A stretch of DNA of 64,000 bases from Kocuria carniphila (lineage in GTDB: Bacteria; Actinomycetota; Actinomycetes; Actinomycetales; Micrococcaceae): contig NZ_NOIT01000016.1 in NCBI RefSeq assembly GCF_004136555.1, positions 1 to 64,000 on the forward strand, in the 5' to 3' direction. Each line of letters opens with the position of its first letter. Positions within the stretch are counted from its first letter, which is position 1. Of the stretch, positions 17,898 through 26,260 are shown piece by piece. Below the pieces are notes generated by a model that did not search any database, was not told the origin of the DNA, and saw only the letters and a program-made list of their open reading frames with translations. Position numbers and translations under genes: made by a program.

Positions 17898-18326
17898 GTG
17901 AGCTCCGTTTTCACCAAGATCATCGAGGGCGAACTGCCCGGCCGGTTCGTGTGGTCGGACGAGCAGTGCGCCGGATTCCTGTCCATCGCACCGCTCTCGC
18001 AGGGACACGTCCTGGTGGTGCCCCGCGAGGAGATCGACTCCTGGCTGGATCTGCCCGACGAATTGGCGGAGCACCTGATGACCGTGTGCAAGACCGTGGG
18101 CCAGGCCATCGATGAGGTCTTCTCACCCAAGCGCGTGGGACTGATGATTCAGGGCTTCGAGGTGCCCCATGCCCACCTGCACGTGTGGCCCACCAACACG
18201 ATCGAAGAGTTCGATTTCGACCAGGTGGACAAGGACCCGGACCCCGAGGTCATGGACGAGACGGCCCGCAAGATCCGTGGCGCACTGGTCGCCGCCGGTC
18301 ACGAGGCCCACGTTCCTCAGGACTAG
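17898..18326 (+). CDS. HIT-family nucleotide hydrolase/transferase
   Basis: A 142-residue histidine-triad protein. HAHLHVWP supplies HxHxH-type active-site histidines; an N-terminal FTKIIEGELPGRFVW segment and SQGHVLVVPREE are typical of the Hint/HIT group. It probably hydrolyses nucleoside phosphoramidates or AMP conjugates. GTG start with AAAGGAAG upstream. Convergent with hrpA. Confidence 0.93.
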   Translation: MSSVFTKIIEGELPGRFVWSDEQCAGFLSIAPLSQGHVLVVPREEIDSWLDLPDELAEHLMTVCKTVGQAIDEVFSPKRVGLMIQGFEVPHAHLHVWPTNTIEEFDFDQVDKDPDPEVMDETARKIRGALVAAGHEAHVPQD

Positions 18327-18340
18327 GGGTAGCAGATGGC

Positions 18341-18371
18341 GCCGGGCACCACTGGTGCGCGGTGCCTCGGC
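18341..18371. terminator. Hairpin between HIT gene and hrpA
   Basis: GCCGGGCACC (18341-18350) pairs with GGTGCCTCGGC (18361-18371) with one bulge and a 10-nt loop, between two convergent genes. Moderate support only. Confidence 0.45.
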
Positions 18372-18399
18372 TCATGGACATCCGCCGGAGCGGGTTCGC

Positions 18400-21300
18400 T
18401 CAGCGTTGCGTCACGTCGCGCAGTGCTTTGCGGACCCGCTTTTCCGATACCGTGCGTGCGGTGCCCAGCTCCTGTGCGAACAGCGATACGCGCAGCTCTT
18501 CCAGATCCCATCGGACACGGGTGAGCGCCTCGGGCACGGGAGCGGTCGGGGGAACGGCCGCCCGTGCACCGCGGTAATCCTGTTCGATGTCCTGAACCAG
18601 CACCATGTTCACGCTGTCGCGCTGGATATGGCCCGAGAGCTTGTCCAGGCGCGCATTGATGGCTTTCACGTAGCGGGGTAGGTGCTGCAGCGCGTGCCAT
18701 CCGGTGTCCGCCACGAATCCGGGGTAGATCAGGCGATCGATCTGCTCGGACATGTCCTTGAACGCGGGCACCGCAGCCAACGAGCCCGGCTTTCTGAGTC
18801 GCTTGCGTAGCGTGGTGGCTTCCGCGAGCGTCTCGGTGACCAGGGCGGTCACCGCGAATACCGTATCGATCAATTCGGCGCGCACGTGCACGGCCAACTC
18901 GTCGAATTCGGCCTTGGTGAACGGCGGTTCCTCGGGTACCAGCCGGTCGATCGCGGCCACGGTGCAATCGCGAATCAGCGCGTCCACGGAACCGTGCGGA
19001 TTCTGCGTGAAGATCAGCCGTTCCCGTTGGCTCAGGTGGTCCACCACGTAGCGGTGCACCGACGGCAGCGTGCGTTCCAGTAGCGCAATCACGCCGTGGC
19101 GCTGTGCCGAACGTTGTTCGTCCTGCTGGGTCAGGATCCGCAGGTCCACGGTGGGCTCCTGCGTCGCGCCCTTGCCGGTCTTTGCGGCATTGGGATTGTC
19201 CCGGCGGACCATGAGCGTGGGGTAGCCGGTGATGGTCTGCCCCGCTACCTGGGTCTGCACCGAGCGCGGCGGGTCTTTCTCCGGCCAGGTCGTCAGTCCC
19301 GTGCGTTCCAGGCTTTCCGCCGACGACGCCGCTCCGCCACCCTTGGCACCTCGCCCGCCTCGGCCCTGTGCGCCAGGACGCGGTGTATCGGGCTTGCCGG
19401 ACTGCGGGGCGCCGGAGGTGCCCCCGGCGGCGTCGGCGGCGTTGGCGAAGTCCGCGAGTTGGGAGGCCGCGCTGCCCAGCGAGTCGGCCAGGGCGCGGCG
19501 GATCTGCGGCCGGAGCCGATCCTTGAGTTCGGCGAGGTTCCCGCCGGTTCCGAGCACCTTGTTGCGGGCGTCGCGCACCTCGAAGTTCATGCGCAGGTGA
19601 GCCGGAAGCACGCTGGGCTGGAAGTCCGTGGCCTGCACCTGATGTCCGCGCAGCCGGCGCAGCACGGTGGCCAGGGATTCCAGTAGCGAATCCGTTTCCG
19701 GGGAGAACTCCGCCGACAGCACGTCCACCGCGGTGGCGGCCATGTCCGGGGCGGGTACGAAGTTGCGCCGCACCGCCTTGGGCAGGGACTTGATGAGGGC
19801 GGTGACCAACTCGGTGCGCAGACCGGGGATGTGCCATTCGAACTGCTCCGGGGCCAGACGATCCAGGAACAGCACGGGCACGCGTACGGTCACACCGTCA
19901 GCGGTCTCCGAACCGGGGGAGAACTCGTAGTCGAGGTCCAGCGACAGGATGCCGTCCGGAGACGCCACGTTCCAGGTGCGCGGGAAGGACTGCGTGTCGA
20001 GCTCGGCGACCTCCGGGGCGATCAGTGCGTCCGGATCCAGGTCCAGCAGGTGCTCGTTGCTGCCGCGGGCCTTCTTCCACCACGCGTCGAAGTGCCGCTG
20101 GGACACCACGTCCGCGGGGATGCGCGCATCGTAGAAGTCGAAGAGCACCTGGTCATCCACGCGCAGGTCCTTGCGGCGCATGCGGTTCTCGAGTTCCTCC
20201 ACACGCTCCAGGCGCTGCTGATTGCGCTGGTAGAACCGGTGCCGGGTTTGCCAGTCACCTTCGACCAGGGCGTGGCGGATGAACAGTTCGCGAGAGAGCT
20301 GCGGGTCCACCCTGGAGAACTGCACGGGTCGCTCGGTCACGAGTGGCAAGCCGTACAGCGTGACCTTCTCGTACGCCATCACGGCACCGCGGGAGCGGGA
20401 CCAGTGTGGCTCTGAGTAGTTGCGCTTGATCAGATCCGGGGCCAGGTCCTCGACCCATTCCGGGTTGATGCTCGCGTTGGTGCGCGCCCACAGCCGTGAC
20501 GTCTCCACGAGTTCTGCCGAGACGACCCAGTCCGGAGACGTCTTGAACAGGGCAGAACCGGGGAAGATCGCGAACTTGGTGCCGCGCGCACCGCGGTAGT
20601 CGCGGGTGCGTTCATCGCGCACGCCAATGTGGCTCAGCAGCCCGGACAGCAGGCTCTGATGAATGGCGTCCTGATTGCCGGCGACGTCCAGCTCACGGGA
20701 CCTCCCCGGATCGATCCCCACTTCGCGGGCGATCTGACGCAATTGGGCGAAGAGGTCCTGCCACTCTCGGATCCGCAGGAAATTGAGGTACTCGCGCTTG
20801 CACAGTTTGCGGAACTGAGAGGATGACAGCTCGTGTTGCTGTTCCTGGATGTATTGCCACAGCAGGCCGTAAGACATGAAGTCGGACGTCTTGTCCTTGA
20901 ACCGCTTGTGGAACTCGTCCGCGGCCTGCCGATGCTCCAGCGGCCGTTCGCGTGGATCCTGAACCGTGAGCGCTGCGGCAAGCACCATGACCTCGCGGAC
21001 GCAATTGCGCCGCTTGGCCTCCACGATCATGCGCCCCAGCCTCGGGTCCACGGGCAGGGCCGCCAGGACGTGGCCGGTCTGGGTGAGCGGCGAATTCTGC
21101 TGGCCGCGGCGGCGTCGTCCCCGGGAACGACCGCGACCACCCGACGACGCCGCCTGGTCGGGTTGTTCACTCTGGCCACCCGAGCGCAGCGCGCCGAGTT
21201 CGCGCAACAGCACCACGCCGTCCTTGACGGCGCGGGAATCCGGCTTCTGTACGAACGGGAATTCGGAGATGTCCGTGGGCTCGCGGACCACGCCCACCGA

Positions 21301-22530
21301 AATCATTTGCAGGATGACCGCGGCCAGATTGGTGCGCAGGATTTCGGGGTCGGTGAATTCGGGGCGGGACTCGAAGTCCTCCTTGGAATACAGGCGAATG
21401 CACACGCCGTCCGACACACGGCCGCAACGGCCGGCGCGCTGCCGCGCGGACGCTTGGGAAATCCGCTCGATGGGCAGGCGCTGAACCTTGGTGCGCGCCG
21501 AATAGCGCGAGATTCTGGCGGTGCCCGGGTCGATCACGTACTTGATGCCGGGGACCGTCAGCGAGGTTTCCGCCACGTTGGTTGCGAGCACGATCCGGCG
21601 CTTGGAAGACGGCGCGAACACCCTGTTCTGCTCCGCCATGGACAATCGGCCGAACAGGGGTAGCAGCTCGGTGCCGACCAGTGAGCGATTGCGGTCGATG
21701 ACCTTGGCCAGCGCGTCCTGGGCGTCCCGGATCTCGCGTTCACCAGCGAAGAAGATCAGGATGTCTCCGGGCGGCTCGGAAGCGAGTTCCACCACGGCGT
21801 CGCACACGGCGTCGATGGGATCGCGGTCCTCGTCCTCGAGGCCGTCGCCCGTGTCCGCCTCGTCATCGCCGCCGTCGCCGGTGCGGGGCTGAACGAGCGG
21901 ACGGTAGCGGACCTCCACCGGGTAGGTGCGGCCCGAGACTTCGATGATGGGCGCGGGCTTCGCATGGTCGCCGTCCTCGGCGGGTTCAGCGAAGTGCTCG
22001 GCGAACCGCTCGGGATCAATGGTCGCCGAGGTGATGATCAATTTGAGATCCGGGCGGCGGGGGAGCAGGCGCTTGAGATACCCCAGCAGGAAATCGATGT
22101 TGAGGGAGCGCTCGTGGGCCTCGTCGATGATGATCGCGTTGTAGCGGCGCAGCATCGGATCGTGGCTGATTTCGGCGAGCATGATGCCGTCGGTCATCAG
22201 CTTGACCTTGGAGTCCTTGCCGACCTCGGACGTGAAGCGCACCTGGTAGCCGACCGTCTGCCCGACCTGCTCGCCCATCTCGTAGGCAATGCGTTCAGCC
22301 ACGGAGCGTGCGGCGATGCGGCGCGGCTGGGTGTGGCCGATCAACCCGTTCTCACCCAGACCCAGCTCCAGGCACATCTTGGGTAGCTGTGTGGTCTTGC
22401 CGGAGCCTGTCTCACCGGCGACCACCACCACCTGGTGATCACGAATGGCAGCGCTGATGTCGTCACGGCGCGCGCTGACCGGAAGGTTCTGGGGGTACAC
22501 GATGCGGGGCGTGGTGCTGGACTCAGTCAT
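18400..22530 (-). CDS. hrpA: ATP-dependent RNA helicase HrpA
   Basis: A 1376-residue DEAH-box helicase. The motor part has GETGSGKTTQ (residues 39-48), IIIDEAHERS, SATI and QRAGRCGR; an Asp/Glu-rich insert (DGGDDEADTGDGLEDED) lies near residue 215 and an Arg/Gly-rich basic insert (SRGRRRRG) near 480. HA2/OB-fold and the long DUF3418 C-terminal half follow, with a Gly/Ala/Gln linker near 1030-1080. It is full length for the actinobacterial family. Start ATG 22530: a TAGACT box 11 nt upstream implies a leader of only ~5 nt. Role: RNA remodelling, and in E. coli rescue of stalled ribosomes. Confidence 0.96.
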   Translation of the reverse strand: MTESSTTPRIVYPQNLPVSARRDDISAAIRDHQVVVVAGETGSGKTTQLPKMCLELGLGENGLIGHTQPRRIAARSVAERIAYEMGEQVGQTVGYQVRFTSEVGKDSKVKLMTDGIMLAEISHDPMLRRYNAIIIDEAHERSLNIDFLLGYLKRLLPRRPDLKLIITSATIDPERFAEHFAEPAEDGDHAKPAPIIEVSGRTYPVEVRYRPLVQPRTGDGGDDEADTGDGLEDEDRDPIDAVCDAVVELASEPPGDILIFFAGEREIRDAQDALAKVIDRNRSLVGTELLPLFGRLSMAEQNRVFAPSSKRRIVLATNVAETSLTVPGIKYVIDPGTARISRYSARTKVQRLPIERISQASARQRAGRCGRVSDGVCIRLYSKEDFESRPEFTDPEILRTNLAAVILQMISVGVVREPTDISEFPFVQKPDSRAVKDGVVLLRELGALRSGGQSEQPDQAASSGGRGRSRGRRRRGQQNSPLTQTGHVLAALPVDPRLGRMIVEAKRRNCVREVMVLAAALTVQDPRERPLEHRQAADEFHKRFKDKTSDFMSYGLLWQYIQEQQHELSSSQFRKLCKREYLNFLRIREWQDLFAQLRQIAREVGIDPGRSRELDVAGNQDAIHQSLLSGLLSHIGVRDERTRDYRGARGTKFAIFPGSALFKTSPDWVVSAELVETSRLWARTNASINPEWVEDLAPDLIKRNYSEPHWSRSRGAVMAYEKVTLYGLPLVTERPVQFSRVDPQLSRELFIRHALVEGDWQTRHRFYQRNQQRLERVEELENRMRRKDLRVDDQVLFDFYDARIPADVVSQRHFDAWWKKARGSNEHLLDLDPDALIAPEVAELDTQSFPRTWNVASPDGILSLDLDYEFSPGSETADGVTVRVPVLFLDRLAPEQFEWHIPGLRTELVTALIKSLPKAVRRNFVPAPDMAATAVDVLSAEFSPETDSLLESLATVLRRLRGHQVQATDFQPSVLPAHLRMNFEVRDARNKVLGTGGNLAELKDRLRPQIRRALADSLGSAASQLADFANAADAAGGTSGAPQSGKPDTPRPGAQGRGGRGAKGGGAASSAESLERTGLTTWPEKDPPRSVQTQVAGQTITGYPTLMVRRDNPNAAKTGKGATQEPTVDLRILTQQDEQRSAQRHGVIALLERTLPSVHRYVVDHLSQRERLIFTQNPHGSVDALIRDCTVAAIDRLVPEEPPFTKAEFDELAVHVRAELIDTVFAVTALVTETLAEATTLRKRLRKPGSLAAVPAFKDMSEQIDRLIYPGFVADTGWHALQHLPRYVKAINARLDKLSGHIQRDSVNMVLVQDIEQDYRGARAAVPPTAPVPEALTRVRWDLEELRVSLFAQELGTARTVSEKRVRKALRDVTQR

Positions 22531-22541
22531 GTCAACGCCCC

Positions 22542-22547
22542 AGTCTA
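22542..22547 (-). promoter_or_regulatory. -10 box of hrpA with near-leaderless spacing
   Basis: TAGACT on the minus strand ends 11 nt before the hrpA ATG. The predicted start of transcription leaves about 4-5 nt of leader, with no room for a Shine-Dalgarno sequence. Confidence 0.5.
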
Positions 22548-22691
22548 CGGGTCCGGGGCGGTACGCCACTCACGGCGTGCGGGCCCGTCAGAACACGATC
22601 CCATACCGAATGTGTGCCACGTCTCATTTTTTGACCGAACGGCAGGTAATATCCAGGCACCACTATTTGTCTTGAAAGGACGCCCACCATC

Positions 22692-23681
22692 ATGAAGCGC
22701 ACTCTTTCGCTAACCGCAGCGGTCGCCGCTTCCGCCCTGGTCCTGACCGCTTGCGGTTCGGGCGGCGGTGCCAGCCAGTCCGAGGAACCCCAGGAAGTCT
22801 CCGTGGGGATCGCTCAATTCGTGGAACACCCCTCGCTCGATGCCGCGCGAGAAGGTTTCGTAGCCGCCTTGGAAGAAGGCGGCTACAAGGAAGGCGACAA
22901 CCTGAAGTTGGACGTGCAGAACGCCTCCGGTGACCAAGCCACCGCGACCAACATCGCCTCCAACTTCGCGTCGTCCGATAACGACTTGATCCTCGGTATC
23001 GCGACACCCACCGCTCAGTCCCTGGCACAAGCCGTGACCGACAAGCCCGTCCTGTTCACCGCCGTCACCGATCCCGTGGACGCCGGACTCGTGGACTCCA
23101 TGGACGCGCCCGGAGCCAATATCACCGGTACGACCGACATGAACCCGGTCGAGGACCAGATCAAACTCATCAAGCAGTTCAAACCGGACGCCAAGTCCGT
23201 GGGCATCATCTACAGCTCCGGCGAGACCAACTCGCAGATCCAGGTGGAAGAGGCCAAGAAGGCCGCCGAAGCGGAGGGTCTGACCGTGGAGGAGAAGACC
23301 GTGACCACCACCGCGGAGGTCGCCCAGGCCGCGGAGTCCTTCAACACCGATTCCATTTACGTCCCCACCGACAACAAGGTGGTGGCCGGCCTCGAAGCAG
23401 TGGTCGGCGCCGCCGAGTCCAAGAAGATCCCGTTGATCGTGGGTGAAGGTGACTCGGTGGAACGCGGTGGTCTGGCAACCGAGGGCATCAGCTATGAACA
23501 GCTCGGCAAGCAGACCGGGGAAATGGCCCTTCGCATCATCGAGGAGGACGGCGACCCCGCCGAGATGGCCGTGGAATCCCAGAAGGAGACCCACTTGATC
23601 ATCAATGCCGAGGCCGCCAAGGCCATGGGCATCGAGGTCCCCAAGGCACTGCTTGATTCCGCCGATGCAGTGATCCGGTAA
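22692..23681 (+). CDS. ABC transporter substrate-binding lipoprotein, TrpX-like family
   Basis: A 329-residue lipoprotein of the ABC_sub_bind (TrpX) family. The signal peptide ends in LTAC with Cys21, followed by a Gly/Ser/Gln linker. Two Rossmann-like lobes follow (VSVGIAQFVEHPSLDAAREGF at the N-terminus; KSVGIIYSSGETNSQ in the middle). Family members bind Trp, Tyr or other small ligands; the ligand here is unknown. GAAAGGA lies 11 nt before the ATG, and a TAATAT -10-like box is at 22647-22652. First of a four-gene operon. Confidence 0.9.
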   Translation: MKRTLSLTAAVAASALVLTACGSGGGASQSEEPQEVSVGIAQFVEHPSLDAAREGFVAALEEGGYKEGDNLKLDVQNASGDQATATNIASNFASSDNDLILGIATPTAQSLAQAVTDKPVLFTAVTDPVDAGLVDSMDAPGANITGTTDMNPVEDQIKLIKQFKPDAKSVGIIYSSGETNSQIQVEEAKKAAEAEGLTVEEKTVTTTAEVAQAAESFNTDSIYVPTDNKVVAGLEAVVGAAESKKIPLIVGEGDSVERGGLATEGISYEQLGKQTGEMALRIIEEDGDPAEMAVESQKETHLIINAEAAKAMGIEVPKALLDSADAVIR

Positions 23682-23687
23682 CCATTC

Positions 23688-24647
23688 ATGATCGCCGGAA
23701 TCGAACTCGGCCTGATCTACGCCGTGATGGCCCTGGGCGTCTATCTCACGTTTCGTGTGCTGGACTTCCCGGACCTCACGGTGGATCAGTCCTTCACCAC
23801 TGGGGCCGCCACCGCGGCCATGATTATCCTGGGTGGTGGCAGCCCCTGGCTGGGCACCATCGCGGGATTCTTCGCCGGTGCGCTCGCGGGTCTCATCACG
23901 GGTCTGCTGCACACCAAAGCCCACATCAACGGCTTGCTGGCGGGTATTTTGACCATGACCGCCTTGTACTCCATCAACCTCAGAGTCATGGACAGCAAGG
24001 CCAACCTGGCACTGCTGCGCGAGGACACCGTATTCACCCCGCTGCGCGAAGCCGGGTTGCAGGGATCCGTGGTGGGAGTGCTCCTACTGCTCGCCGGGGT
24101 GCTGCTGGTCAAGGTCCTGCTTGACTGGTTCCTCTACACGGACGCCGGCTTGGCCATGCAGGCCACCGGTGACAACCCGGACATGATCCGTTCCTTTGGC
24201 GTGAACACGGATAACCAGAAAATTCTCGGTCTGTGCCTGTCCAACGGCATGGTCGGCTTGTCCGGTGCGCTCGTGGCTCAGTACCAGGGTTTTGCGGACA
24301 TCGGCATGGGTATCGGCCTGATCGTCGTGGGCCTGGCTTCCGTGATCCTGGGTCAGGGCATCTTCGGAACGCGCACGGTCATCATTGCCACCGCGGCCGT
24401 GATCTTCGGGTCCGTGCTGTACCGACTGGTGATCACCGCGGCCCTGCAGCTGGGTCTGAACCCGTCCGACATGAAGCTGATCTCCGCCGTACTGGTGGTC
24501 ATCGCGTTGGTGCTTCCGCAAATGACGTTCTTCAAGCGGTGGAATGCGCGCCGCAAGGACCGCGAGGCACGCAAGGTCCAGGCCGGCGTCGAACCCGGCG
24601 TGGGGACACCCGCTACCGTGGGCGGTCGCACAGGAGAGGGGCAATAA
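23688..24647 (+). CDS. ABC transporter permease (TrpY-like, branched-chain-type family)
   Basis: A 319-residue BPD_transp_2 permease with about eight membrane helices and the PDLTVDQSFTTGAA motif typical of permeases that accompany TrpX-like proteins. The C-terminus is a basic/hydrophilic tail (RKDREARKVQAG). It lies 6 nt after the binding-protein gene and 3 nt before the ATPase gene. Confidence 0.92.
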   Translation: MIAGIELGLIYAVMALGVYLTFRVLDFPDLTVDQSFTTGAATAAMIILGGGSPWLGTIAGFFAGALAGLITGLLHTKAHINGLLAGILTMTALYSINLRVMDSKANLALLREDTVFTPLREAGLQGSVVGVLLLLAGVLLVKVLLDWFLYTDAGLAMQATGDNPDMIRSFGVNTDNQKILGLCLSNGMVGLSGALVAQYQGFADIGMGIGLIVVGLASVILGQGIFGTRTVIIATAAVIFGSVLYRLVITAALQLGLNPSDMKLISAVLVVIALVLPQMTFFKRWNARRKDREARKVQAGVEPGVGTPATVGGRTGEGQ

Positions 24648-24650
24648 ACC

Positions 24651-25484
24651 ATGTTGACCATCACCGACGTGCGGAAAACGTTCTTCGCCGGAACCGTCAA
24701 TGAACGCGTGGCTCTGGACGGCGTGAGCCTGACCGTGGAACCGGGAGATTTCGTGACCGTGATCGGCTCCAACGGCGCCGGTAAATCCACGATGTTGAAT
24801 ACGGTCTCCGGGTCGATCATCCCGGACTCCGGCAGCATCCAGGTCTCCGGCGAACCGGTCACCAAGCTCGGGGAACACAAGAAGGCCCACTGGATCTCTC
24901 GCGTGTTCCAGGACCCCATGAAGGGTTCCTCGCCCAATCTGACCATCGAGCAGAACATGGCCATTGCGTCCCGCCGCGGCAAGTCTCGCCGACTGTCCAT
25001 GGGCGTGACGCGCTCGCGGAAACAACAGTTCCGGGACGAGCTGGCCAAGTTGGAACTCGGGTTGGAGAACCGGCTGGGTGCCAAGGTGGGGTTGCTGTCC
25101 GGCGGCCAACGCCAGGCACTGTCCCTGCTCATGGCAACGTTCTCATCACCGGAGATCCTGCTCCTGGACGAGCACACCGCGGCCCTGGATCCCCAGCGCG
25201 CCAAGCACGTGACGGAACTGACCGAGCGCATGGTGTCCGAACAGAACCTCACCACCATCATGGTCACCCACAACATGGAACAGGCCCTGCGCCTGGGTAA
25301 CCGGTTGATCATGATGCACGAGGGCAAGATCCTGTTCGAGCTGAACGAGGAGCAGAAGGCCAGATCGACCGTGTCCGATCTGCTGTCGGAGTTCCAGAAA
25401 CTGCAAACGGTCAGCGGGGAACCCACACTTGATGACGCTACGCTGCTAGAAACAGTCCGCGTCACCAAAGAAGGAAAACCGTAG
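24651..25484 (+). CDS. ABC transporter ATP-binding protein (TrpZ-like)
   Basis: A 277-residue ATPase. Walker A GSNGAGKST, Q-loop RVFQDPMKG, signature LSGGQRQALSL, Walker B ILLLDEHTAALDP and H-loop VTHNMEQ are all intact. The DEHTAALDP Walker B is typical of the ATPases paired with TrpX-type binding proteins. GGAGAGGGG precedes the ATG. It energises the uptake system of the two genes before it. Confidence 0.94.
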   Translation: MLTITDVRKTFFAGTVNERVALDGVSLTVEPGDFVTVIGSNGAGKSTMLNTVSGSIIPDSGSIQVSGEPVTKLGEHKKAHWISRVFQDPMKGSSPNLTIEQNMAIASRRGKSRRLSMGVTRSRKQQFRDELAKLELGLENRLGAKVGLLSGGQRQALSLLMATFSSPEILLLDEHTAALDPQRAKHVTELTERMVSEQNLTTIMVTHNMEQALRLGNRLIMMHEGKILFELNEEQKARSTVSDLLSEFQKLQTVSGEPTLDDATLLETVRVTKEGKP

Positions 25485-25489
25485 TCATC

Positions 25490-25861
25490 GTGAACACGAA
25501 CAGGCGCCAGCGCACCACATCAGTCATCTCTTTGGCGGGTCTGCTGGCCCTGTTCGTGTGCATCTTCACTCTTCCTCCGGCCCTGGTACACCTCGGGCGG
25601 GCGGCGTCAGAAAGTGCATCGGTGCCCCTGACCGGCACCGCACTGGCCACGATCATCGTGGGCTTCGGCACGCTTCTGATCGGTGGGGTGCTGAGCATCA
25701 TCGGCATGGCGCGGAGGCGTACCACGGCCCCGGTGCACAACCCGGAGGATGACTACGTGGCCGAGCAGTTCGGCGAGGGGGAGATGCTCCACGACTACGA
25801 CCCCATGGAGCTGAATCCGCACCTTCGGGCGCGGCAACGACACGGCGATAACGAGCGCTGA
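25490..25861 (+). CDS. Small two-helix membrane protein of unknown function
   Basis: A 123-residue protein with hydrophobic segments at about residues 12-33 and 48-70, a basic RRR stop-transfer and an acidic cytoplasmic tail (PEDDYVAEQFGEGEM). I do not recognise a family. GTG start 5 nt after the ATPase stop and a terminator right after it, so it is the last gene of the TrpXYZ-like operon and may be an accessory membrane subunit; that is inference. Confidence 0.75.
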   Translation: MNTNRRQRTTSVISLAGLLALFVCIFTLPPALVHLGRAASESASVPLTGTALATIIVGFGTLLIGGVLSIIGMARRRTTAPVHNPEDDYVAEQFGEGEMLHDYDPMELNPHLRARQRHGDNER

Positions 25862-25866
25862 CGAAC

Positions 25867-25897
25867 GAAACCCCCGGGCTGTTGCTCCGGGGGTTTC
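25867..25897 (+). terminator. Terminator of the TrpXYZ-like operon
   Basis: GAAACCCCCGG (25867-25877) pairs with CCGGGGGTTTC (25887-25897), loop 9 nt, then TTC. It starts 6 nt after the last stop codon. Confidence 0.85.
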
Positions 25898-26065
25898 TTC
25901 GTGGTGCAGCGTGCATAACCGGTTGCATCGACCGCGCTGAGGCGAGGGGCGGGGCCCGACCGCCGAGTGGGCGTTGTTGGGTACGAGGCCGAACCGCGAC
26001 GGAAGAGGACCGCGCGGGGCGGGGGAGCGGCGTCGTCGACGGAAAAGGCGCGTTAAACGAAAAAG

Positions 26066-26138
26066 TGCCCGCGATAGGAATCGAACCTACGACCTTCTGC
26101 TCCGGAGGCAGACGCTCTATCCCCTGAGCTACGCGGGC
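26066..26138 (-). tRNA. tRNA-Arg (anticodon CCG)
   Basis: Read on the minus strand: acceptor stem GCCCGCG paired with CGCGGGC, D-arm GCTCAGGGGATAGAGC, anticodon stem TCTGC/GCAGA with loop CTCCGGA giving anticodon CCG, T-arm with GGTTCGATTCC, discriminator A. Length 73 nt; CCA is not encoded. It decodes CGG. Four T residues follow the 3' end. It is divergent from argS, the enzyme that charges it. Confidence 0.97.
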
Positions 26139-26186
26139 GGGGGCTGTCCTGCGGGTCCGTGAACCGGGCCGTGAACAACTCGATCG

Positions 26187-26192
26187 ATATTA
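26187..26192 (-). promoter_or_regulatory. Candidate tRNA-Arg promoter (-10 TAATAT)
   Basis: On the minus strand TAATAT is preceded, after exactly 17 nt, by TTCGCC (3 of 6 matches to TTGACA). Transcription would begin about 42 nt before the mature tRNA 5' end, leaving a leader for RNase P. Confidence 0.5.
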
Positions 26193-26248
26193 GCAGGTTC
26201 GTCACGGCAGGCGAATTGACTCGAATCGGTGGGTGCCGTTCGTCCCGT

Positions 26249-26254
26249 TACACT
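26249..26254 (+). promoter_or_regulatory. Leaderless -10 box of argS
   Basis: TACACT is followed by 6 nt and the GTG start of argS at 26261. No ribosome site is present. Confidence 0.6.
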
Positions 26255-26260
26255 GGTGCG

